A DNA stretch of 64,000 bases, taken from assembly GCA_964370735.1 (NCBI GenBank), contig CAYJLC010000005.1, positions 12,857 to 76,856 on the forward strand. The letters are read 5' to 3'. Shown here piece after piece: positions 17,761 through 26,904 of this stretch (its first letter is position 1; each line of letters begins with the position of its first letter). The position numbers and the translations under genes were made by a program. A model generated the notes under the pieces. It saw nothing but the letters and a program-made list of their open reading frames with translations. It had not been told where the DNA came from and did not search any database. Source of the DNA: CAYJLC01 sp964370735 (GTDB lineage Bacteria; Bacillota; Clostridia; Oscillospirales; Butyricicoccaceae).

Positions 17761-18611
17761 TGGAGTTTTTAATAGTCTCGGGTATGAGTGGTGCAGGAAA
17801 GACTAAAGTTGCGACTTGTCTTGAGGATTTGGGGTATTATTGCGTAGATAATATGCCAGGTGAACTCATTCCAAAATTTGCAGAAATATGTGTCGATTCA
17901 AATTTTGACAAAGTAGCACTTGTTGTTGATATCAGAACATCTCGTGACTTCGATAAATTATTCAAATCTGTCGACCTTGCAAAAGATATTGGATATGATT
18001 TTAAAATTCTTTACTTAGATGCAAAAGATTCTATTTTAATAAACCGTTTTAAAGAAACGCGTCGTCGCCACCCTATGAGCCACGATAATGTGTCGCTTAC
18101 AGATGCAATAAAAAAAGAACGCGATGTGCTAGAACTTGTGCGCAATCGTGCAGATTTTGTGGTGGATACATCATATTTATCGCTAGGGAAACTTCGTGAG
18201 CATATTTTAAATCTATTTATCGAAAAAAGCTCAAAAACTCTTATCACGTCCGTTGTAACGTTCGGTTTTAAGCATGGTGCACCACACGATGTTGATATGA
18301 TGTTTGATGTTAGATTTTTGCCAAATCCATATTACGACCTAAATTTAAGGGCGAAAACAGGTCTTTCGGAAGATGTTCGTGAATATGTTTTTAAAGACGG
18401 TGTGGCAGAAGAATTTTCAGAAAAGTTAAAGACTATGATAGACTTTTTAATCCCCCACTATATCACAGAGGGTAAAACTTCGCTTTCAATCGGAATTGGT
18501 TGCACAGGTGGCAAACATCGTTCGGTTGCTATCGGCGAAGAAATAATTAAACATTTAAAGAATAAAGAATTTAATGTTGATATAAAACACAGAGATAAGG
18601 ATAAATTATAA
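17760..18611 (+). CDS. rapZ: RNase adaptor / nucleotide-binding protein RapZ (YvcJ)
   Basis: 283 residues with Walker A GMSGAGKT at residues 8-15 and the conserved C-terminal domain (GFKHGAPHDVDMMFDVRFLPNP, IGIGCTGGKHRSV). In B. subtilis YvcJ hydrolyses nucleotides and affects competence; E. coli RapZ controls glmS RNA turnover. Starts and stops overlap murB and whiA by one base each, so the three are translationally coupled. In most Firmicutes yvcK lies between this gene and whiA; here it is absent. Confidence 0.95.
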   Translation: MEFLIVSGMSGAGKTKVATCLEDLGYYCVDNMPGELIPKFAEICVDSNFDKVALVVDIRTSRDFDKLFKSVDLAKDIGYDFKILYLDAKDSILINRFKETRRRHPMSHDNVSLTDAIKKERDVLELVRNRADFVVDTSYLSLGKLREHILNLFIEKSSKTLITSVVTFGFKHGAPHDVDMMFDVRFLPNPYYDLNLRAKTGLSEDVREYVFKDGVAEEFSEKLKTMIDFLIPHYITEGKTSLSIGIGCTGGKHRSVAIGEEIIKHLKNKEFNVDIKHRDKDKL

Positions 18612-19507
18612 TGTCATTCGCAAAAGAAGTCAGAGAAGAGATATCCAAAACACAAACTTCAAAAAAATGCTGTATTATTTCAGAAATATATGGCATTTTG
18701 CTTGTTTGCAACACTTTTTCTCACACATACATAAAAATTTTAACAGAAAGTGCATCAATTGCTAAGAGAATTCAAAATCTATTTAAAAGAGCTTTTAATA
18801 TTAATGTGATATGTAAAGCGAAAAATAATAAAAAAATTATTGAAATAGAAAACCCTCTTGAAATTGCGAAAATCTTTGAAACACTAGGTTATGACCACAA
18901 ATATCACATCGCATATAACCTAAATCGCAATATTACAGACGATAGCTGTTGTGCTTATGCGTTTTTAAAAGGCGTGTTTTTAATGAGTGGTAGTGTTAAT
19001 GACCCTACAAAAAAATCACATCTTGAAATTTCTACAAGCCATAATATTTTAGGGCGAGAAATTATGTCGCTTATGCTTGATTTTAATATGAAACCGAAAT
19101 TATCGAATAGAAAAAATCATACGGTAATTTATTTTAAAGACAGTGGCGAAATCGAAGATTTTTTAACACGAGTTTCGGCAACAAATTCGGCTATGAAAAT
19201 TATGGAAGCTAAGGCTATGAAAGAAATTCGAAATTCTGTAAATCGCAGGGTTAATTGTGAAACTGCAAATTTAGGAAAAACGATTGACGCTGCTATGAAA
19301 CAAATTTCTATTATCGAACAGGTTATTGATGTAAATGGCATAGATGTTTTCCCGAAAAATCTGCATATTACCATTAGTATGCGACTGAATAACCCAGAAT
19401 TAAGCCTAACGGAGCTTGGAGAGATACATAATCCCCCATTGTCAAAATCCGCGTTAAACCATAGAATGAGAAAAATTATGCAGATTTGCACAACAATTAA
19501 TACATAA
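18611..19507 (+). CDS. whiA: Sporulation/division regulator WhiA
   Basis: 298 residues, a normal length. The N-terminal LAGLIDADG-like domains (SFAKEVREEI..., AFLKGVFLMSGSVNDP near 118-133) are followed by the C-terminal helix-turn-helix (LTELGEIHNPPLSKSALNHRMRK). WhiA affects chromosome segregation and Z-ring assembly in Bacillus and sporulation septation in actinomycetes. It directly follows rapZ and ends the operon at a strong terminator. Confidence 0.95.
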   Translation: MSFAKEVREEISKTQTSKKCCIISEIYGILLVCNTFSHTYIKILTESASIAKRIQNLFKRAFNINVICKAKNNKKIIEIENPLEIAKIFETLGYDHKYHIAYNLNRNITDDSCCAYAFLKGVFLMSGSVNDPTKKSHLEISTSHNILGREIMSLMLDFNMKPKLSNRKNHTVIYFKDSGEIEDFLTRVSATNSAMKIMEAKAMKEIRNSVNRRVNCETANLGKTIDAAMKQISIIEQVIDVNGIDVFPKNLHITISMRLNNPELSLTELGEIHNPPLSKSALNHRMRKIMQICTTINT

Positions 19508-19544
19508 AAAAGAAGATGTCAAACATAAGACATCTTCTTTTTTA
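19506..19544. terminator. Bidirectional terminator between whiA and tatD
   Basis: AAAAAAGAAGATGTC and GACATCTTCTTTTTT form a 15-bp perfect stem with an 8-base loop. Confidence 0.93.
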
Positions 19545-19553
19545 TTATATTTT

Positions 19554-20327
19554 CTAATTTACATTGAAAAATTTCTTTGCGTTTTCTGTTGTTTTTTCGA
19601 TTACCTCATCGACAGAAATTTCCTTGATTTCTGCAATTTTCTCGGCTATATACGATAAATAACGGCTGTCATTTCGCTTGCCACGAAACGGAACAGGAGT
19701 AAGATATGGGCAATCGGTTTCAAGCATAATATTTTCAAGTGGAATTTCTTTTATCACTTCGCGTGAAACTCTCGCATTATTAAATGTAATAGCCCCACCA
19801 AACGACATTAAAAATCCATTTTTCACTAATATTTTTGCATATTCAACCGAACCAGAATAGCAGTGATAAACAAGTTTATTCGGTTTGTCAGCTAAAATAA
19901 TGTCTAAACATTCCTTGTGTGCATCTCTATCGTGGATAATCACAGGCAAATCAAGTTCATTCGCAAGTGCAAGTTGCGTTTTAAAAACTTCTTTTTGTAT
20001 TTCTCTCGGAGAATTATCATAGTAAAAATCCAGACCGATTTCGCCGATTGCAAGAACTTTTTCATTCTTTGCCATTTCTTTTAGCATTTCAATATGCATA
20101 GGTTTAAACTCTCTAGCCTCGTGAGGATGAAAGCCAACTGATGCATAGCAAAAGTCATATTTTTCAGCAAGTTTTATGCAATTTTCAGAAGTTTTGATAT
20201 CACAACCAGCGTTTAATACATAGCCGATATTGTGATTTTTTAAATCTTCTAAAACTTCAAATCTATCTTCGTTAAAGCGAGAATCGTCGAAATGTGCGTG
20301 TGTATCAAAAATCATTTCTTTAGCCAA
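19554..20327 (-). CDS. tatD: TatD-family metal-dependent deoxyribonuclease
   Basis: 257 residues with the amidohydrolase-like metal sites of TatD: DTHAHFDD near the start, GEIGLDFYYD near 96, VIIHDRDAH near 130, YHCYSGS near 155 and LETDCPYLTP near 203. The enzymes are Mg-dependent 3'-5' nucleases. The ATG overlaps the metG stop by 8 bases, the very common metG-tatD order, so it is expressed with metG. Confidence 0.95.
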   Translation of the reverse strand: MAKEMIFDTHAHFDDSRFNEDRFEVLEDLKNHNIGYVLNAGCDIKTSENCIKLAEKYDFCYASVGFHPHEAREFKPMHIEMLKEMAKNEKVLAIGEIGLDFYYDNSPREIQKEVFKTQLALANELDLPVIIHDRDAHKECLDIILADKPNKLVYHCYSGSVEYAKILVKNGFLMSFGGAITFNNARVSREVIKEIPLENIMLETDCPYLTPVPFRGKRNDSRYLSYIAEKIAEIKEISVDEVIEKTTENAKKFFNVN

Positions 20328-22245
20328 TGTTCATACCCGATGGAATGCTATCGTCTAAAATCATAAGTTTAACCGAACCGTCAGGCATATCTGTTGATAA
20401 AAGCATACCCTCTGAAAGCTGACCCATCATTTTTCTTGGTTCTAAATTCGCAACAATAACGACAGTTTTTCCGATTAAATCAGCTGGGTTATGCCATTTT
20501 GCAATACCAGATAAAATCTGACGCGTTTCAGCACCAACTTCAAGTTTGAATTTTAGCAGTTTATCAGATTTTTTCACGTTTTCACATTCCAAAACTTTAG
20601 CTGTTAGCAGTTCAACTTTCATAAAATCATCAAAAACGATATTCGGCTTATGCTCAATCGCTGGAACTTCTGGTACTGGTGCAAATTTTTCGTTTATTTC
20701 TTCCATTTTTTTCACAGGGTCTAGACGCTCGAATAAAATTTCAGCCGTACCTAGAGTGTGACCGTCTTTGATAAAGCCAAAATTTTCAACCGATGTAAAA
20801 TCACTGTGCTCCAAATTAAGTTGGGCGATAATTTTATCAGAAGTTTCTGGTAAAAATGGTTTTAATAAAACGGCAGCAGTTCTGATGCACTCTAAAAGAT
20901 TGTATAAAACTGTGCGTAATCTATCGTGGTTTGCCTCGTCTTTAGCAAGTACCCACGGGCAAGTTTCGTCGATATATTTGTTCGAACGACGAAGTAGAGC
21001 AAAGATTTCATCGATAGCATCTGCCACGCGAAGTTCGTTCATTTTTGCAGTAGTTTTTGCGTAAGTTTCGTTGCAAAGCGTGATTAACTCATCGTCAAAC
21101 TCGCCAGAAACTTTAGGATTTGACACCACACCACCGAAGTATTTATGGCTCATTGTGATTGTACGATTAACTAAATTACCTAAAACATTCGCAAGGTCAG
21201 AGTTAATTCTCTCAATCATAAGCTCGTGTGTGATAATTCCGTCTTGAGCGAAAGGCATTTCGTGAAGAACATAGTATCTAACAGCGTCAACCGAGAATAA
21301 ATCAGCTAAATCATCAGCATAAAGCACATTCCCTTTAGACTTCGACATTTTGCCCTCACCCACCATAATCCACGGGTGACCGAAGATTTGTTTCGGAAGT
21401 TCAAGCCCTAAAGCCATTAGAAGTATCGGCCAGTATAGTGTGTGGAAACGAAGGATATCTTTTCCGATTAAATGCACGTCACAAGGCCAGTATTTTTGAT
21501 ACATTTCGCTTTGTTCAGCGTTATCAGGGTCGTAGCCTAAAAACGTGATGTAATTAGATAGCGCGTCAATCCAAACGTAGACAATATGCCCCTCGTCGAT
21601 AGTAACAGGAACTCCCCAAGTAAACGAAGTTCTCGACACGCAAAGGTCTTGAAGTCCTGGTTTTAGGAAATTATTCACCATTTCATTTTTTCTTGAAACA
21701 GGCTCGATAAAACTAGGATTTGCCTCGATATGAGCCATTAGTCTATCTTGATATTTTGAAAGCTTTAAGAAATATGCTTCTTCCGACGCGTCGATAACAT
21801 CGGCTCCGCAATCTGGGCATTTTCCGTCTTTAAGTTGGCTTTCTGTGAAGAAAGATTCACAAGGTTTGCAATATTTACCCTCGTAAGAGCCTTTGTAAAT
21901 ATCGCCTTGTTCATATAATTTTTTAAATATTTTTGAAACTACTTCTTTGTGACGAGGGTCTGTTGTGCGAACGAAATTATCGTAAGTTGTGTTCATCTCG
22001 TCCCAAATACGTTTGATTTCGCCTGCAACACCGTCAACAAATTCTTGTGGTGACACACCTTTTTCTTTTGCTTTGTCTTCGATTTTTTGACCATGCTCGT
22101 CTGTACCAGTTTGAAGATAAACATCGTAGCCTTCTAGTCTTTTATACCTTGCGATAGCGTCTGCTAGAATAATTTCATAAGTGTTTCCGATATGAGGTTT
22201 TCCAGAAGTATACGCAATCGCTGTTGAAATATAATATTTTTTCAT
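20320..22245 (-). CDS. metG: Methionyl-tRNA synthetase
   Basis: 641 residues. The HIGH-like motif is KPHIGNTYE near 16-24, and zinc ligands are in CKPC...CPDC near 127-147. KMSKSKGN is near 300. The last ~110 residues form the dimerising tRNA-binding (Trbp111/OB) domain (DFMKVELLTAKVLECENV...LEPRKMMGQLSEGM). It charges initiator and elongator tRNA-Met. No T-box is visible upstream; the gene abuts a membrane-protein gene without a gap. Confidence 0.98.
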   Translation of the reverse strand: MKKYYISTAIAYTSGKPHIGNTYEIILADAIARYKRLEGYDVYLQTGTDEHGQKIEDKAKEKGVSPQEFVDGVAGEIKRIWDEMNTTYDNFVRTTDPRHKEVVSKIFKKLYEQGDIYKGSYEGKYCKPCESFFTESQLKDGKCPDCGADVIDASEEAYFLKLSKYQDRLMAHIEANPSFIEPVSRKNEMVNNFLKPGLQDLCVSRTSFTWGVPVTIDEGHIVYVWIDALSNYITFLGYDPDNAEQSEMYQKYWPCDVHLIGKDILRFHTLYWPILLMALGLELPKQIFGHPWIMVGEGKMSKSKGNVLYADDLADLFSVDAVRYYVLHEMPFAQDGIITHELMIERINSDLANVLGNLVNRTITMSHKYFGGVVSNPKVSGEFDDELITLCNETYAKTTAKMNELRVADAIDEIFALLRRSNKYIDETCPWVLAKDEANHDRLRTVLYNLLECIRTAAVLLKPFLPETSDKIIAQLNLEHSDFTSVENFGFIKDGHTLGTAEILFERLDPVKKMEEINEKFAPVPEVPAIEHKPNIVFDDFMKVELLTAKVLECENVKKSDKLLKFKLEVGAETRQILSGIAKWHNPADLIGKTVVIVANLEPRKMMGQLSEGMLLSTDMPDGSVKLMILDDSIPSGMNIG

Positions 22246-23109
22246 TTAAAATCCTCTCTGTTCATTTTTTATTTTATCATAAATAGTTTGTGCATAAATG
22301 ATTGATGTAAGTTGGTTATAAGTGACAAAAGCGCCTATTGATGCACCAAATGCGATAGAAGACAGGGCGCTTGCTAGTAAATTCCAGCCTAAAAAGCTTA
22401 AATCGAACATTAAAATCGTGATATATTCTTTTTTAAGGTGATAAAGCATCATTTTTGTCACTTGTTTTGCATCAAAAGAATCGTCGTTTTCGTGCATAAT
22501 AGTCAGATTATATACAAAATAAAGCATTCTATAAAGCGGTAGCGTGGCTACTAAAAGCACAATTCCTATTAGCGCAGAAAGCATTAAAAAGACAAAAGCT
22601 ATGCCAGAATGTATGCCGATATTAATTGCAAATACTGAAAGCATAGGCAGTGCAAATTGTATGATTATAAGCGGTATTGAAACAATTAATCCATATAACG
22701 CAAAACGTCCACCGACTTTTAATGAAAAAATGAACTTTTCTTTATTTTTTACATTTTCAAAAATATCGGAAACTTTAAACGAATTTCCTCTTAAAAGATT
22801 GCTGTGGATTGATGATAGTTTTGCAAAAAACGGCAAAGAAGATGCAGCGCAAATTACCATAAGTAAAATCATAGAAACTGCCATCATTATAGCAAAAAAT
22901 GTAGTTAACACTTGGTTGTCCTGTGCTACTATCACCCCAACTATTACGGCGATGTAGATAAAAATATATCCTACTAGAAATACCGCGGCAGGGATTAAAA
23001 GTGCAATCATTGCCACTAGAATTAAGTTTAAAGCATTTTTTTTAAATATATCTAGTGCAATTTGTTTTGATTTTATTCTCAAATTGTCATTCATAAATTT
23101 TTTCTCCAT
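22246..23109 (-). CDS. DUF975-like multipass membrane protein (paralogue 2)
   Basis: 287 residues with about six hydrophobic segments. It begins with a basic NDNLRIKSKQIA helix and ends with FDLSFLGWNLLASALSSIAFG...YNQLTSIIYAQTIYDKI. The C-terminal LSFLGW and tyrosine-rich end resemble DUF975 proteins, integral membrane proteins of unknown role. It is a paralogue of the next gene upstream (23109-23966), with which it shares the N-terminal and C-terminal patterns, and it overlaps it by one base. The function is unknown. Confidence 0.75.
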   Translation of the reverse strand: MEKKFMNDNLRIKSKQIALDIFKKNALNLILVAMIALLIPAAVFLVGYIFIYIAVIVGVIVAQDNQVLTTFFAIMMAVSMILLMVICAASSLPFFAKLSSIHSNLLRGNSFKVSDIFENVKNKEKFIFSLKVGGRFALYGLIVSIPLIIIQFALPMLSVFAINIGIHSGIAFVFLMLSALIGIVLLVATLPLYRMLYFVYNLTIMHENDDSFDAKQVTKMMLYHLKKEYITILMFDLSFLGWNLLASALSSIAFGASIGAFVTYNQLTSIIYAQTIYDKIKNEQRGF

Positions 23110-23966
23110 TAAATTTCAGGATGAATTTTTTGCGTAATATTATATTCATCATATTTTGTTTGCGCGTAGACGATTGAAGCCATTAAAATATATGCTTGCA
23201 AGAGTGCTGTTGATAGCCCAAAAGTCATTGTAGATGCAAGGCCTGCAACTATTGACCACCCTAAAAAGCTTAAATCGAATAAAATGAAGTTGCTTAAAGA
23301 ATGTGGTAAGCTAGAATTTAGTGCCTTAATCGCGTGTTTCATTTTAAAAAATTGGTCGTCGATATGGACCATAGATAAAACTTCCATAAATGCAACAGGT
23401 TTCATAAAGCCTGTCATTAAAACATATCCGATAAAGAAAATTACATAAAATCCTAAAATTGCAAGTATAGTAACTGCCATGCTTGAGCCAGACACCATAA
23501 AGACGATACCTATTCCAACGACAATAGATACTAGCAGGAATGGAAGTGATACTAAAAATGAGCGCCATAGAGTATATAAATAAATTTTATAGCATTTTAA
23601 TATGCGTTTGTCGGCAAAATATTCAAATAAATCGCTATATTTTGTTTGTTTGCCCTTCATAATATCAGAATACATAAGGACAGACCTTGCAGTTATTGGA
23701 TAGAACAAAAGAGCACAGCCAAGCTGAATTGCATAGTAAATTAGCATATAAATCATTAATTCATCAGATAATTTCTCTACAATAACAGGGTCAGTTGTAA
23801 ACATCATTTCTGTATATTTGGCAAGCACAGTAGTATAGTAAAACACCATAGGCAAGATAAATTGAGGCAAAAAAGAAGTTGCAGATATGCCTAAAATCTT
23901 TCCAAAATTTGCAGTAAGTGCATTTTTGGCTATGAGTTTTGAGGTTTTTCTTAAATTATCATTCAT
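23109..23966 (-). CDS. DUF975-like multipass membrane protein (paralogue 1)
   Basis: 285 residues with about six membrane segments. It has the same design as its neighbour: an N-terminal MNDNLRKTSKLIAKNAL helix and a C-terminal FILFDLSFLGWSIVAGLASTM followed by YILMASIVYAQTKYDEY. Tandem duplication is the simplest explanation. It sits three bases downstream of the acyltransferase-like gene and overlaps its paralogue. The set may be one transcript running from ychF to tatD. The role is unknown. Confidence 0.75.
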   Translation of the reverse strand: MNDNLRKTSKLIAKNALTANFGKILGISATSFLPQFILPMVFYYTTVLAKYTEMMFTTDPVIVEKLSDELMIYMLIYYAIQLGCALLFYPITARSVLMYSDIMKGKQTKYSDLFEYFADKRILKCYKIYLYTLWRSFLVSLPFLLVSIVVGIGIVFMVSGSSMAVTILAILGFYVIFFIGYVLMTGFMKPVAFMEVLSMVHIDDQFFKMKHAIKALNSSLPHSLSNFILFDLSFLGWSIVAGLASTMTFGLSTALLQAYILMASIVYAQTKYDEYNITQKIHPEI

Positions 23967-23969
23967 AGA

Positions 23970-24665
23970 TTAGCTCCTTAAAAACAATATTAAATAAACA
24001 AAAGCCATAAGTATTGGTTGATGTAACAGATAGATTAAGAGTGATTTTTTGCCGATTACAGATAGAAAAGTGGGTTTCATTTTATAAAACCACAAAGGGA
24101 AAGCATTGTTTTTAATTACTTTGCCTAAATATACACCTATAAAGAACATAAATATCCAAGGAAATATTGGAAAATAATCACTAGATGAAAAAGAAGGCGT
24201 CCTAATTCCTAGAAACCAAAGATAAGGGATATCAAAAGTGGTGTCTAATATATTATCTGTAAGTATAAATAAAATTAAGAACAAAAACGGAATTATATAA
24301 CTGATATTTTTGAGGTGTTTTTGCAAAAGTCCATAGAAAATAGTCGCAAAGGCTAAGAAATGCAAAATTCCGAATTTAACAAAAAGATTGTTATTCATAA
24401 TATATGTGACAATAGTTACTATTAGAGCAAATAAAAGAATTTTTAGCCCTCTTTTTAGGTTATTTCGAGAAAAAGAACAAGAAATTCCACATAAAAGTAT
24501 AAAGGAACTAGCAAATAAAGTTTGCAAAAAGCTCATTAAAGGATTGTATAGAATAGCAGAATTAAAGCCTAAAAAGGTTACTAAATTATATATTCCATGG
24601 TAAATAACCATAAAAATCAAGCAAAATCCACGAAGTTCGTCTATTGCATGAACCCTGTTTTTCAT
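23970..24665 (-). CDS. Heparan-alpha-glucosaminide N-acetyltransferase-like membrane protein (DUF1624)
   Basis: 231 residues with about seven membrane helices. The N-terminal motif HAIDELRGFCLIFMVIYHGIYN matches the R-D/E-x-x-RG start and histidine of the DUF1624/HGSNAT catalytic domain. FGILHFLAFATIFYG and LLIYLLHQPI near the end are also typical. Members are thought to transfer acyl groups across the membrane to sugars; the substrate here is unknown. It overlaps the ychF stop by one base, so it is translationally coupled. Confidence 0.8.
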   Translation of the reverse strand: MKNRVHAIDELRGFCLIFMVIYHGIYNLVTFLGFNSAILYNPLMSFLQTLFASSFILLCGISCSFSRNNLKRGLKILLFALIVTIVTYIMNNNLFVKFGILHFLAFATIFYGLLQKHLKNISYIIPFLFLILFILTDNILDTTFDIPYLWFLGIRTPSFSSSDYFPIFPWIFMFFIGVYLGKVIKNNAFPLWFYKMKPTFLSVIGKKSLLIYLLHQPILMAFVYLILFLRS

Positions 24666-25753
24666 TATACGTTAAATCTAAAAAGAATTACATCGCCATC
24701 GTTTACAACATATTCTTTTCCTTCAAGGCGAACTAATCCTTTTTCTTTTGCGTGTGCCATAGTTCCACATTCCATTAGCGCATCATAAGAAACGATTTCT
24801 GCTCTGATAAAACCACGCTCAAAGTCGGTGTGGATTTTTCCAGCAGCACCAGGTGCTTTTGTGCCTTTTGTGATAGTCCAAGCCCTAGTTTCTTGCGGAC
24901 CTGCTGTTAAGTACGAAATCAAACCTAAAAGATTATAACAAACTTTGATAAGTCTATCTAGTCCAGATTGTTCTAAACCTAGTTCCTCTAAAAACATCAT
25001 TTTTTCTTCGTCTTCAAGGTCTGCAATATCTTGTTCTAGTCTTGCACAAATCGGTAAAACTTCTGAGTGTTGAGTATCAGCATAGCCTTTAACAGCCTCA
25101 AAACGTGGAGAAGTACCGTCAGCAAAGCCAGCCTCGTCCATATTTGCAGCAAAAATTACTGGTTTTGCAGAAAGTAAATCGATGCTATCGATAAGTTCTT
25201 TGTTATCTTCGTAATCAGGGAAAACTTTTGCAAGCTTGCCTTCTTCAAGATGAGCAAGTAATTTTTCTAAAATCGCGATTTCTGTCGCAAGTTTTTTGTC
25301 AGTTTTTGCAAGTTTTTTTGTTTTGTCGATACGTCTTTCTAAGATTTCGATATCAGAGAAGATTAGCTCTAAATTGATAACTTCGATATCGCGTAAAGGG
25401 TCTACTTTTCCTTCAACGTGGACGATATTTTCATCTTCAAAACATCTTACAACGTGAACTATTGCATCTACTTGACGGATGTGAGATAGGAATTTATTGC
25501 CTAAACCCTCACCTTTAGATGCGCCTTCAACTAGGCCTGCGATGTCAACAAATTCAACAACAGCCGGTAAGATTTTTTTCGAATCATAGACTTTTGCTAA
25601 GTTTGCAAGTCTTTCATCTGGTACAGAAACCATACCAACATTTGGTTCGATTGTGCAGAAAGGGTAGTTTGCAGATTCTGCGCCTGCATTTGTAATTGCG
25701 TTAAAAAGTGTACTTTTACCTACATTTGGTAAACCTACTATTCCAAGTTTCAT
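24665..25753 (-). CDS. ychF: Redox-regulated ATPase YchF (Obg-like GTPase family)
   Basis: 362 residues from the start chosen here. Motifs are the G1 motif GLPNVGKSTLFNAIT near 7-21, the switch FVDIAGLVEGASKGEGLG near 66-83, NMDEAG in place of NKxD (explaining ATP over GTP preference), and the C-terminal TGS domain (TAGPQETRAWTI, GFIRAEIV). The frame is open for 28 more codons upstream, but GGAGGACAAAG lies just before the ATG at 25753, and family members begin MKLGIVGLPN. The protein associates with ribosomes and is nearly universal. Confidence 0.97.
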   Translation of the reverse strand: MKLGIVGLPNVGKSTLFNAITNAGAESANYPFCTIEPNVGMVSVPDERLANLAKVYDSKKILPAVVEFVDIAGLVEGASKGEGLGNKFLSHIRQVDAIVHVVRCFEDENIVHVEGKVDPLRDIEVINLELIFSDIEILERRIDKTKKLAKTDKKLATEIAILEKLLAHLEEGKLAKVFPDYEDNKELIDSIDLLSAKPVIFAANMDEAGFADGTSPRFEAVKGYADTQHSEVLPICARLEQDIADLEDEEKMMFLEELGLEQSGLDRLIKVCYNLLGLISYLTAGPQETRAWTITKGTKAPGAAGKIHTDFERGFIRAEIVSYDALMECGTMAHAKEKGLVRLEGKEYVVNDGDVILFRFNV

Positions 25754-25911
25754 AACTTTGTCCTCCAAAAAAATACTATTCATAATATCATACCATAAAT
25801 CGACAGATTTTAAAAGGTATTTTTTAAAAATTAACACAAAATTTATATGCTAACTTAAAATCATTATAATGAAATAAGTCACATATAAATAAATATATAA
25901 AGGAGGGATTT

Positions 25912-26250
25912 ATGATACTTTCATTGCTAGCTAGTCTGTCGCTATTTATTTTAAGCGTTACACATGGTTATTCTTCTTTTCCACCTCCACTCAGTGCTAA
26001 AGATGAGGAAGTTTATGTAAAAAGATTGTCGGAAGGAGATAAAACGGCTAGAGATAAATTGATCGAACATAATTTGCGTCTAGTTGCACATATTTCCAAA
26101 AAATATTATTCTAGTGGTGTGGATCAAGAAGATTTGATTTCAATAGGAACTTTGGGATTAATAAAAGGCGTATCTTCCTATGATTTAAACAAAGGGAGCA
26201 AACTTTCGGCATATATTTCACGATGTATAGAAAATGAAATGCTAACATAG
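25912..26250 (+). CDS. sigK: Sigma-K, 5' half (interrupted by skin-like element)
   Basis: Encodes 111 residues of sigma-K, then one extra codon and a stop derived from the element. The N-terminus MILSLLASLSLFILSV is hydrophobic, like the pro-sequence that is cleaved from pro-sigma-K in Bacillus. Then come PPLSAKDEEVYVKRL and the sigma region 2 core IEHNLRLVAHISKKYYSSG, EDLISIGTLGLIKG and SAYISRCIENE. AAAGGAGGG precedes the ATG. It breaks at the IENE codons, the place where skin elements interrupt sigK in other species. The remainder is at 42803-43171. Joining the halves at the 14 bp repeat gives 225 codons. Confidence 0.96.
   Translation: MILSLLASLSLFILSVTHGYSSFPPPLSAKDEEVYVKRLSEGDKTARDKLIEHNLRLVAHISKKYYSSGVDQEDLISIGTLGLIKGVSSYDLNKGSKLSAYISRCIENEMLT
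26227..26240 (+). other. attL core of the sigK element
   Basis: ATAGAAAATGAAAT, encoding I-E-N-E plus two bases. It is identical to 42809-42822, and the next four matching bases CTAA follow one mismatch. It contains AATGA, the pentamer I recall as the crossover sequence at the B. subtilis sigK junction. Confidence 0.92.
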
Positions 26251-26329
26251 TGGCTGTCAGTTGCACCAACAGGCATTGATTTTATAGTGCTGAATAGACG
26301 AAATGGTGTTACTACTTATAAACATTGCA

Positions 26330-26366
26330 ACAAAAACCCTCATCTTGAATTTCAAAATGAGGGTTT
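26330..26366 (-). terminator. Terminator of the yhcH/ABC transporter operon
   Basis: AACCCTCAT (26335-26343) pairs with ATGAGGGTT (26357-26365). On the minus strand it is followed by five T. Confidence 0.85.
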
Positions 26367-26379
26367 CATACAGGCTGTG

Positions 26380-26406
26380 GATATCACATTGTGATATCAT
26401 TTTTTA
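26380..26406 (+). terminator. Terminator facing transcripts from sigK 5' half
   Basis: GATATCAC and GTGATATC pair around a 3-base loop and are followed by an A and six T on the plus strand. It would stop sigK transcription inside the element before excision. Confidence 0.7.
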
Positions 26407-26847
26407 TTAATCAACTAAAATTTTAAACACGATTTTTTTGATTTCACTCGGAACATTGTCCATAATAGCCACTTTATGTGCATCGTTTGGGAAGCAAATT
26501 ACAAATTTGTTTTTATCCAAAATTAATTGCGATTCGCTTTTTCCATCTAAAAAACAAATATCTTTTTCGTCATTATATGGTGTTATTATATTCAATTTGT
26601 CACTATGAGCAGTTTTTATAACCTCTATACCATTAATTATAAAATGTATGTCAATATATTTTTTATGCGCCTCAAAAACACATTCAGTTTCTGGTTTTGA
26701 AGTAAGTTCTACTATATTGCAAAAAAACTCATTCTCGACAAAAACAGTATTTTTATGATTGTTTTCATCGGACAAATGACAAAGTGCTTCATAAATTCTT
26801 CCCATTGATTTATAGTTTTTTATGTTTGAAATGCTATCATAAACCAT
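26407..26847 (-). CDS. YhcH/YjgK/YiaL-family protein
   Basis: 146 residues of the beta-sandwich YhcH family. Conserved signatures are FEAHKKYIDIHFIING near 79-94, TPYNDEKDI, and the metal-site-like FPNDAHKVAI near 122. In Enterobacteria yhcH (nanQ) belongs to the sialic-acid regulon, and the protein is thought to help sugar anomer interconversion. It closes a minus-strand operon after the two permease genes, with a terminator just beyond. The association with a sialidase 4 kb away fits a sialic-acid role. Confidence 0.9.
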   Translation of the reverse strand: MVYDSISNIKNYKSMGRIYEALCHLSDENNHKNTVFVENEFFCNIVELTSKPETECVFEAHKKYIDIHFIINGIEVIKTAHSDKLNIITPYNDEKDICFLDGKSESQLILDKNKFVICFPNDAHKVAIMDNVPSEIKKIVFKILVD

Positions 26848-26904
26848 GTTAAAGCTCCTTTATTTAGGTGTATTTATTAGTTGCAAACTTCTTTATAAAA
26901 GCTG

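Noticed and set aside
25912..26250. sigK fragment as a simple pseudogene or assembly error
   Set aside because: The exact 14 bp repeat, in-frame restoration of 225 codons, the adjacent recombinase and the known insertion site all favour a programmed element over decay or misassembly.
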